Source: Patescibacteria group bacterium (GTDB taxonomy: Bacteria; Patescibacteriota; Patescibacteriia; UBA1558; GWA2-36-10). Taken from it: a stretch of DNA of 5,350 bases. Under the pieces are notes generated by a model that was not told where the DNA came from, did no database searches, and saw only the letters and a program-made list of their open reading frames with translations. Below are positions 1-5,350 of this stretch, in pieces. Made by a program: the position numbers and the translations under genes. How positions within the stretch are numbered: the first letter of the stretch is position 1; every line of letters starts with the position of its first letter. The stretch is from NCBI GenBank assembly GCA_030917205.1, contig JAUPVE010000049.1:1-5350 (forward strand). The letters are read 5' to 3'.

Positions 1-1110
1 AGTAGCTCCCCCACCAGATATAGAAAAAACATAACCATAACCATAGCTATCAAATACATACAAACGATCACCGTCAGCATTCACTATCATACTATGAATG
101 CTCCACCATAATCCTGGATAAGTAAGATCATAACAGTCACTAGCAGTATTAATACTCAAAGTCGCTACATTAGCCACGCAGATAGTATCACCCCCTGAAC
201 CAGGTGTGCTAGTAGCCAGATAAGCGTAATTGCCACTGGGATGAAGAGCCATAGTGCGCATATGCCAAGGTACTTCTATTTTCCACTCTGCTTTTATAAT
301 ACCAGACTGAGCACGAGAAATATCATATTTAACAAAATCAAAATTGGTTGTACCGATGACATACAAACTTTTACCATCAGGACCTAAATGCAATTGATAA
401 AAATCTTCCCAAGGCTGATTTCTGACTGACTCGTCTGGTAAAAGGTCAGTCCAAGTACTTGACCAACTCATATCGGATCCGGCTGTTTGCGCCAATGAGA
501 TCTGCCCAACAGTCGAAGTGCTGATATTACTATATGAAGAAGAAGCTGTGACCATGCTAGCCCAAAATTCATTAGAGCCAGTACCAGACCAATCAGTCTG
601 CTCCCAAGTCTTGGCCGAAGAATTAGTAAAAAAAGTAGTCAAGACATAATCAGCGATACCATCTCCTGAGACAGTGACTGACGCTTTTTTGGTATCTGGA
701 TCATCAGTGCCATCAGCCGCTACTATACTACCATGATCATCTCGCAAAACATCACTAATCACTATCACCCTAGTCAAACCATTTAAAGTATTATTTTCGC
801 CAGAGAACTCCCAACGACCAGAGCTATTTTTTTGGACACCTCGTGGACTACCTGGATTACCATCAGCTGCATCCACTATAGTTTGCCAGCCATTGTCTCT
901 GATACTACGTACAGCCTCCATACCCTCTTGAGCAAACTGCACCATCATTTGTTTATCACCGACACCAAAAAAATTTTTATAGGAAGTAGTAAAAACATAG
1001 ACGACACCAGAAGCAAGGATAGAAAAAATACCAATAGCCACGATTAATTCAACCAAAGAAAAACCTTGGATATTGATTTTGAATTTTAATTTATATTTTT
1101 TATTAAACAT
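1..1110 (-). CDS. Prepilin-like protein with C-terminal beta-propeller-type repeats (3' end cut by window edge)
   Basis: The ATG is at 1110, and 370 codons stay open to the window edge, so the C-terminus is missing. A class III prepilin leader is clear: a lysine-rich start (residues 1-12), then G16|F17-S-L-V-E21 with Glu at mature position 5, and a hydrophobic helix to about residue 40. Residues 58-75 (QFAQEGMEAVRSIRDNGW) resemble a stretch I recall from Patescibacteria prepilins. A Trp-rich segment with Q-T-D-W-S-G lies at 169-210. From about 240, blade-like repeats recur: G-P-D-G-K-S-L-Y-V (243-251), H-P-S-G-N-Y-A-Y-L (290-298) and N-A-D-G-D-R-L-Y-V (344-352). They are spaced 47 and 54 residues apart, as in YVTN/lactonase-type propellers. 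C311 and C326 could form a disulfide. Likely role: a minor pilin or pilus-borne adhesin. It starts 26 nt after the upstream prepilin gene. No Shine-Dalgarno is seen. The prepilin call is firm; the propeller call is an inference from three visible repeats. Confidence 0.85.
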   Translation of the reverse strand, partial: MFNKKYKLKFKINIQGFSLVELIVAIGIFSILASGVVYVFTTSYKNFFGVGDKQMMVQFAQEGMEAVRSIRDNGWQTIVDAADGNPGSPRGVQKNSSGRWEFSGENNTLNGLTRVIVISDVLRDDHGSIVAADGTDDPDTKKASVTVSGDGIADYVLTTFFTNSSAKTWEQTDWSGTGSNEFWASMVTASSSYSNISTSTVGQISLAQTAGSDMSWSSTWTDLLPDESVRNQPWEDFYQLHLGPDGKSLYVIGTTNFDFVKYDISRAQSGIIKAEWKIEVPWHMRTMALHPSGNYAYLATSTPGSGGDTICVANVATLSINTASDCYDLTYPGLWWSIHSMIVNADGDRLYVFDSYGYGYVFSISGGGAT

Positions 1111-1136
1111 GAATAAAGATACAAAATAATTTACAA

Positions 1137-2300
1137 TCAATTTTTAACACAACGCACACCCATGCCATAGCTACGCGCTCCTGCATCTCCTGCTGTACCA
1201 ACTCCAGCACCAGTAAACCACAAAACTAGAGCATCATTCCCACTGACAGTACTAGACCAGTAGTTAGCCTCATTACCTTGTTGTGTCAGAATACCAGTCA
1301 CACGATCTCTATAGCCGTTGACTGTCAGTCTTAAGGCTGAGCTATAGGCACTAGCTGAGTTAGTAATATTTTCAGCTGTCAGTAATGTAGTCCATTCAGC
1401 TCTAGTGGGAAGACGAAAGCCACTTGGGCAAACATTATTCGTACCTAGTACTCCTTGCCATAGATCATTATTTTGTGAACTACGCCAATCAAAAGGAGTC
1501 AAGGCCGGTGTAATAAAATCAGAATGACCAGGTGTATCAAAAGCACTCAGCGTAGCTGTAATATCGCTAGAGGTCAGCTGATGACCATCGCTAGCTCTGC
1601 CCCATTGATACAAATATCCATAAGAAAACGCATCATCAAAGCTTTGAGCTACTCTACTAGCACCAATATTTCTATCCAACCAACAATTTCCATCAGAAGC
1701 TTCCACTGTACCATAGCTCAGGGAATTTAATAACACAGTATCACCACAAGCCCAAAGACTGACTAAACCGTTAGAGCTAATCAAAATAGTAATGCTTTGC
1801 TCTACATTATTACTTAATGACAAATATTGATCACCTAAAACACTACTTCCACTACTGAGCCAGCCCGCCACCATAGAAAAATAAAATTCATTCTGCTCAT
1901 TGCTAGTCCAAGCAATACCATTCTTCAAATCAAACATACTATCATAAGCACTGTCCCTAGTAGCGTAGTCATCTCCTTTGAAAACAACTATACAATCTCC
2001 ACCCTCAAAACAACTAGCATCATTATCTAAGACTTTGACACCCCAAGCATCAGCTTGATAACCAGTGACAGCATAATTTCTGGCTTTAGCAATGTGATCC
2101 ACAACTGCTTTGGCGCTGGTATCTAGCGCACTCTCTTGAGTACGACTACCCAAAAGAGACGCACCGGAAGACAACAAAATAAGCATAATAGCCACAACAA
2201 GCAAAACTTCAATCAGAGTAAACCCAGTTAGAAAAACACCTAAATTTTTCTTTTTTAAATAAAGTAATTTTTTATGAAAACTAGCTAATTTCACTGTCAA
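1137..2300 (-). CDS. Prepilin with GspH/FimT-like body and C-terminal FISUMP domain
   Basis: This 387-residue protein has a lysine-rich leader, then a prepilin peptidase site at G26|F27-T-L-I-E31 and a hydrophobic helix at about 27-48. Residues 50-180 look like a GspH/FimT-type pseudopilin body: an A-K-A-R-N-Y-A-V helix followed by strand-rich sequence ending T-I-L-I-S-S-N-G. Residues about 184-387 match the Fibrobacter succinogenes major paralogous (FISUMP) domain: G-N-C-W-L-D-R-N (204-211), Y-Q-W-G-R (231-235), C-P-S-G-F-R-L-P-T-R-A-E-W (291-303), Y-W-S-S (347-350) and the closing G-V-R-C-V-K-N. Six cysteines (98, 103, 185, 206, 291, 384) fit an exported, disulfide-bonded protein. Likely role: a pilus subunit carrying a surface-exposed domain whose ligand is unknown. 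The stop is TGA. The start is uncertain: TTG at 2300 has no ribosome binding site, and the better-placed ATG at 2389 is out of frame by one base (see the repeats at 2208 and 2319). Confidence 0.88.
   Translation of the reverse strand: MTVKLASFHKKLLYLKKKNLGVFLTGFTLIEVLLVVAIMLILLSSGASLLGSRTQESALDTSAKAVVDHIAKARNYAVTGYQADAWGVKVLDNDASCFEGGDCIVVFKGDDYATRDSAYDSMFDLKNGIAWTSNEQNEFYFSMVAGWLSSGSSVLGDQYLSLSNNVEQSITILISSNGLVSLWACGDTVLLNSLSYGTVEASDGNCWLDRNIGASRVAQSFDDAFSYGYLYQWGRASDGHQLTSSDITATLSAFDTPGHSDFITPALTPFDWRSSQNNDLWQGVLGTNNVCPSGFRLPTRAEWTTLLTAENITNSASAYSSALRLTVNGYRDRVTGILTQQGNEANYWSSTVSGNDALVLWFTGAGVGTAGDAGARSYGMGVRCVKN
2208..2273 (-). repeat. Prepilin leader repeat, downstream (functional) copy
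   Basis: This 66-base segment encodes prepilin residues 10-31, from K-K-L-L-Y-L-K-K-K through G-F-T-L-I-E. A hand alignment with 2319-2383 gives 54 identical columns out of 66 with one gap. The first 40 columns are almost identical (37 of 40). This copy keeps its frame and leads into the hydrophobic helix, so it is the one that acts as the processed leader. It lacks the ATG found at the matching place in the other copy: here those codons read TTT CAT instead of ATG GAC. Confidence 0.85.
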
Positions 2301-2389
2301 AATATTATTAATTAATTTTTCTAACTGGGTGAAGCCCTTTAGAGAAACACTAAAATTTTCTTTTTTAAATAAACTAATTTTTTGTCCAT
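2301..2389 (-). pseudogene. Broken 5' extension of the FISUMP prepilin (ATG at 2389, one-base frameshift)
   Basis: ATG at 2389 lies 9 nt after the pilC stop, which is normal operon spacing. It reads M-D-K-K-L-V-Y-L-K-K-K-I-L-V-F-L and then hits TAA at 2341-2339. The first codons match the downstream leader (K-K-L-L-Y-L-K-K-K). The frame of the downstream prepilin is open through this whole stretch and encodes S-V-S-L-K-G-F-T-Q-L-E after the shift point. A single -1 step would therefore join ATG 2389 to the 387-residue protein, giving about 417 residues with two leader motifs. It could be a relic, an indel error in a poly-A stretch, or a real frameshift site. The sequence alone does not decide. 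Confidence 0.55.
2319..2383 (-). repeat. Prepilin leader repeat, upstream (frameshifted) copy
   Basis: This is the partner of the repeat at 2208-2273, offset by 110 bases at its 5' end and 111 at its 3' end because it lacks one base in the T-T-A-G-(G)-T-G stretch. In the frame of the downstream gene it encodes K-G-F-T-Q-L-E, an apparently good prepilin peptidase motif. The sequence that follows (K-L-I-N-N-I-L) is too short and polar to be a pilin helix. It looks like a duplicated or recombined leader that lost its coding frame. Confidence 0.8.
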
Positions 2390-2416
2390 TATAATATTTT
2401 AGGCACCACCTGATAA
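2388..2416 (-). promoter_or_regulatory. Possible sigma-70-like promoter before the prepilin genes
   Basis: A perfect TATAAT lies at 2393-2388, 17 nt after TTATCA (2416-2411, four of six matches to TTGACA). The -35 box lies inside the end of pilC. The -10 box overlaps the ATG at 2389, so a transcript from here would start inside the broken leader and could be translated only from a later start such as TTG 2300. A separate promoter would make sense for producing pilins above the level of the machinery. The region is AT-rich and chance matches are easy. Confidence 0.2.
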
Positions 2417-3613
2417 TTCCATCAACTTGAAAATAGGCTGGATAATACCAATCGCCACCACACCGACTACCAAACCAATCATGATGAGTAATGCTGGCTC
2501 CAAAGTGCTAGAAAAATTCTTAGCCGCATTGTCTACATCTTCCTCATAAAAATCAGCCAAATAATCAAGCACATCACTTAAGTTGCCAGAATTTTCTCCA
2601 ACCTTGATCATGCGATAAAGCATGGGAGGAAAATACTGGCGATTAGCCATAGCATCAGACAAAGAATTACCTTTTAATATATTATGATAAACAATAGTTA
2701 GTTGCTCTCGATAAACAGCGCTGGTCAAAGTATCGGAAACAATTTTTAAAGCTTGATCAATAGTGATACCGCTATTGAGTAGCGAGCCCATAGTCCGACA
2801 ATACAAGGCTAGATTCATTTCACGTATGATATGTCCTACTACTGGAAGCTTCAAATAAAAATAATGCAACCACAGGCGAGTATTATAAAATCTCTCCATG
2901 ATTTGGGCGGCCACAATGATAGCGACAACCGCTGCAATGATGAGCCACCAATAGCTACTCAAAAAACCAGAAGAAGCTTGTAAAAGTCTAGTCAAAGGCG
3001 GCATGTCATTACCCAAGACCGCAAAAAAACCTTGTAGCTTAGGTAAAACAAAAACCGAAACCATAGTCATCAAGCCCAAAACCGCAATCAAAACTATAAT
3101 TGGATAAATTGAAGCAGCTTTTATTTTGGTGCGCAACTCATAAGTTTTGTGCTGTTGGACAGCCAAAATTTCTAAATTTTTGGCTAGCGTACCTGATGAT
3201 TCACCCACCGACACCATATTCACAAAAAGATTATTAAAATCTTTGGGGTATTTTTTTAAAGCACTAGCCAAAGAATTACCTTTGCGAACTTCGCCCAACA
3301 ATCCACTCATACGATCATGGACCAAAGGTGAGGCTCCGTCAGCCAAAACTTCTATAGCACCATCTATAGACATGCCAGATTTTATCATGATTGATAAATG
3401 CTTGGACATCATGACTCGATCAACCAAGCGCATTTTACCTAAGATAATCTGTTTTTTGACACCACTTTTTTTATCTTTTTGATACTGCTCCAGAGAAACC
3501 AAAGTACCATCTTGCAAGGCCAAGCGATTGCGAGCTTCTTGGATATTAGCGGCCTCCATCTTACCTTTGACTATTTTACCTTGATTGTCGGTGAGCTTAT
3601 AATTGAACTGCAT
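2399..3613 (-). CDS. pilC: Type IV pilus / type II secretion inner-membrane platform protein PilC/GspF
   Basis: This polytopic inner-membrane protein, the platform on which the ATPase acts during pilin assembly, has 404 residues, the usual family length. The N-terminus (M-Q-F-N-Y-K-L-T-D-N) and the Q-E-A-R-N-R-L helix are typical. Two T2SSF repeats are visible, at about 67-190 and 270-392. Each has the family signature V-G-E-x-S-G-x-L (136-143 and 338-345) and a G-N-S-L motif (112-115 and 315-318). Hydrophobic segments lie at about 168-190, 220-238 and 374-393, giving the normal three-helix topology. The ATG at 3613 begins 2 nt after the pilB stop, so the two are almost certainly co-transcribed and probably translationally coupled. 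No good ribosome binding site precedes it. PilC and GspF cannot be told apart by sequence alone; the neighbouring prepilins and the absence of secretin or other gsp genes favour a pilus role. Confidence 0.95.
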   Translation of the reverse strand: MQFNYKLTDNQGKIVKGKMEAANIQEARNRLALQDGTLVSLEQYQKDKKSGVKKQIILGKMRLVDRVMMSKHLSIMIKSGMSIDGAIEVLADGASPLVHDRMSGLLGEVRKGNSLASALKKYPKDFNNLFVNMVSVGESSGTLAKNLEILAVQQHKTYELRTKIKAASIYPIIVLIAVLGLMTMVSVFVLPKLQGFFAVLGNDMPPLTRLLQASSGFLSSYWWLIIAAVVAIIVAAQIMERFYNTRLWLHYFYLKLPVVGHIIREMNLALYCRTMGSLLNSGITIDQALKIVSDTLTSAVYREQLTIVYHNILKGNSLSDAMANRQYFPPMLYRMIKVGENSGNLSDVLDYLADFYEEDVDNAAKNFSSTLEPALLIMIGLVVGVVAIGIIQPIFKLMELSGGA

Positions 3614-3615
3614 AT

Positions 3616-5301
3616 TTATTGTTTAGTCACTCTAAATATTTCTTCGATGGTTGTCTTGCCAGAAAAAGCCTTTGTAAAACCATCCTCAAGCATAATCATC
3701 ATGCCATTGGCTATAGCTAATTTGGCAATCTGGTCAGAATCAGCTCGTGCCACAATGAGCTCCCTGATATTCTCCTCTATCTTTAAGACTTCAAAAATAC
3801 CCAAACGACCAGTGTAACCAGTATGGTTACAAGAGTCACAACCCTTACCTCGATAGAGACGGATTTCTTTGACTTGAGTAGTATTTACAAATTTATCAAT
3901 ATTTATTTCTTTCTTGATATCAGCGATCTCCTGCTCAGATAACATGTAGCTATAAATACACTTCATACAAATTTTCCTGACCAATCTTTGACCAATGATC
4001 ACATTGACCGTGGAAGCGACTAAAAATGGTTGTATATCCATATCCAGAAGCCGAGGCAATGATGTCGCTGCGTCATTGGTGTGTAGTGTAGACAAAACCA
4101 AATGCCCAGTCATAGCAGAGTTGACGGCAATGCCAGCTGTTTCATTGTCTCGAATTTCACCGACCATGATGATATCTGGATCCTGACGTAGCAAGGAGCG
4201 CAAGCCAGCAGCAAAAGTCAAATTCGTAGCTGGATTCACTTGTACTTGATTGACTCCATCCAAACTATACTCGACTGGATCCTCAATCGTACAAATATTT
4301 ATATCCCTCTTATTCAATATCTTGACCAAAGCATACAAAGTAGTAGTTTTACCAGAACCAGTCGGTCCAGTAGACAGGATCATACCATATGGTCTATTGA
4401 CTGCCTCATTGACTACTGCTAGATCTTTTTCATTCATTCCTAGCTCTTCTAGAGTAAAAAATTTACCCTGCGAAGACAAAAGTCTCATGACTACTTTTTC
4501 ACCATGGACTATCGGTAAGATCGAGACTCTGATGTCAAGCTTAGCACCCTCTACTTCAGTCACTATTTTACCATCTTGAGCAGCGCGAGTTTCGTCAGTG
4601 CGCAGTTTAGCCAGAATCTTGATCCTAGTGACAATCATATCCAAAATATTTTTTGGCAAATTCATGATGTCATAAAGCAGACCATCAATACGAAAGCGAA
4701 TTACAATTTCTTTTTCAGTCGGCTCAATGTGAATATCAGAAGAATGATTCATGAAGCCATAGTTGATGATATCATCCACCAATCTGATGACTGAGACATC
4801 CTCGCGTGATGCCCCCTGAGCCTTCATGGCATTCTTTTGGATATTACTGACGTATTCGGTCTGGATGCTTTTTTTATAAAAACGCAAGCCACTTTCTAGC
4901 TCATGCTCAGTAGAGTAATATGGTATCACCTTGTCGCCTAGTTTTTTTTCCAAAGCCTTGACCATGGGATAATCAAAAGGATCAGCCATCGCCACATGAG
5001 TACCTTCAGCATCACGCTTGAAAATCAACATTTTTTGCTTCCTGGCTACAATCTCTGGTAATTGGGTCAAAATCTCTGGTTTGATATTCTCTTTAGCTAA
5101 ATTTACATACTTCACATGTAAATTATTAGCTATCAGCTGACCAATTTCTTGCGATTTAATCAATTCTTGATCAATCAAAAAACTAATAAAATCTATTTTT
5201 TTCTCTTGCGCGGCTTTGAGAGCTGTATCCAAAACGTCCGGCTTGATCAAACCATACTTGCTTATGATTTGGTATATTTTTTCGTCAGTCACTATGGCCA
5301 T
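3616..5301 (-). CDS. pilB: Type IV pilus assembly ATPase PilB/GspE
   Basis: This cytoplasmic hexameric ATPase powers pilin polymerisation through PilC. It has 561 residues, full length for the family. Residues about 10-145 form the N-terminal GspE/MshEN-type domain. The core motifs are intact: S-S-D-I-H-I-E-P (187-194), Walker A G-P-T-G-S-G-K-T-T (312-320), Asp box I-C-T-I-E-D-P-V-E-Y (336-345), Walker B I-I-M-V-G-E (377-382) followed by I-R-D, and His box G-H-L-V-L-S-T-L-H-T (399-408). Four cysteines (C445, C448, C488, C491) make the C-x-x-C pairs of the zinc-binding metal domain found in assembly ATPases and absent from PilT, which argues for extension rather than retraction. The N-terminal domain also separates it from PilT. 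The ATG at 5301 is the only reasonable start, since an in-frame TAA lies at 5322-5320. No Shine-Dalgarno is visible. It is the first gene of the cluster seen here. Confidence 0.96.
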   Translation of the reverse strand: MAIVTDEKIYQIISKYGLIKPDVLDTALKAAQEKKIDFISFLIDQELIKSQEIGQLIANNLHVKYVNLAKENIKPEILTQLPEIVARKQKMLIFKRDAEGTHVAMADPFDYPMVKALEKKLGDKVIPYYSTEHELESGLRFYKKSIQTEYVSNIQKNAMKAQGASREDVSVIRLVDDIINYGFMNHSSDIHIEPTEKEIVIRFRIDGLLYDIMNLPKNILDMIVTRIKILAKLRTDETRAAQDGKIVTEVEGAKLDIRVSILPIVHGEKVVMRLLSSQGKFFTLEELGMNEKDLAVVNEAVNRPYGMILSTGPTGSGKTTTLYALVKILNKRDINICTIEDPVEYSLDGVNQVQVNPATNLTFAAGLRSLLRQDPDIIMVGEIRDNETAGIAVNSAMTGHLVLSTLHTNDAATSLPRLLDMDIQPFLVASTVNVIIGQRLVRKICMKCIYSYMLSEQEIADIKKEINIDKFVNTTQVKEIRLYRGKGCDSCNHTGYTGRLGIFEVLKIEENIRELIVARADSDQIAKLAIANGMMIMLEDGFTKAFSGKTTIEEIFRVTKQ

Positions 5302-5350
5302 AATTATATTTTGTCTGAATTAATTTTGGCTTGCTTACTTTGAGTTTTAG

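Noticed and set aside
14..46. Short tandem ATAACC repeat (Y-G-Y-G-Y in the protein)
   Set aside because: It has only about two units and keeps the frame. It is ordinary Tyr-Gly coding sequence rather than a variable repeat.
832..1047. Plus-strand open frame of 71 codons
   Set aside because: It lies opposite the prepilin gene that is open from 1110 to the left edge, and its protein has low-complexity, non-family character. It is an antisense shadow.
1137..1139. TGA stop as a hint of recoding (TGA as Gly, as in Gracilibacteria)
   Set aside because: The FISUMP domain ends naturally at V-R-C-V-K-N. Reading through adds only two codons before TAA, and no internal TGA is seen in any gene.
2301..2320. 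AT-rich palindromic stretch containing TTAATTAA
   Set aside because: It is too short and GC-poor to be a terminator hairpin, and no strong stem is visible.
3147..3817. Two plus-strand open frames of about 111 codons
   Set aside because: They lie opposite the well-conserved pilC and pilB coding sequence and show no recognisable domains.
4240..4794. Overlapping plus-strand open frames, up to 109 codons
   Set aside because: They are antisense to the Walker A and adjacent region of pilB. The conserved minus-strand motifs explain the sequence.
5303..5308. Perfect TATAAT on the minus strand just before the pilB ATG
   Set aside because: No TTGACA-like hexamer is found at 16-19 nt spacing, and a transcript from here would have almost no leader. 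In AT-rich DNA it is probably chance.

Overview
The window is one block of minus-strand genes from a type IV pilus (type IV filament) locus. In the order of transcription it holds the assembly ATPase pilB/gspE (5301 to 3616), the inner-membrane platform gene pilC/gspF (3613 to 2399), a prepilin with a GspH/FimT-like body and a C-terminal FISUMP domain (2300 to 1137), and a second, long prepilin-like gene that begins at 1110 and runs off the left edge still open. That last gene has no stop inside the window, so a search for closed ORFs misses it. I translated it by hand and found 370 uninterrupted codons. The genes are packed tightly (2-nt and 26-nt gaps), which suggests one operon. No plus-strand gene, RNA gene, CRISPR array or insertion sequence is visible.

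The DNA is AT-rich with standard stop codons (TAA, TAA, TGA). The pilB-pilC-prepilin layout, the Q-E-G-M-E-A-V-R-S-I-R-D stretch after the second pilin helix, and the big C-terminal domains on the prepilins resemble uncultivated Patescibacteria (Candidate Phyla Radiation, Parcubacteria-like). That assignment rests on family resemblance recalled from memory, not on a search. No start codon in the window has a clear Shine-Dalgarno sequence.

PilB would hydrolyse ATP in the cytoplasm and drive the PilC platform, which lifts processed pilins out of the membrane. The two prepilins would then be displayed in or on the filament, each with a large non-pilin domain: a FISUMP fold in one and apparent beta-propeller blades in the other. 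The machine looks designed to present adhesive or binding domains. No retraction ATPase, prepilin peptidase or PilM/N/O homologue lies in this window.

The most unusual feature is the pilC-prepilin junction. About 65 bases encoding the prepilin leader, including the G-F-T-x-x-E processing motif, occur twice, 110-111 bases apart. The upstream copy has the well-placed ATG (2389) but is frameshifted by one base. The downstream copy is intact but has only a TTG start (2300) with no ribosome binding site. This could be a decayed duplication, a sequencing error, or a frameshift-dependent start.
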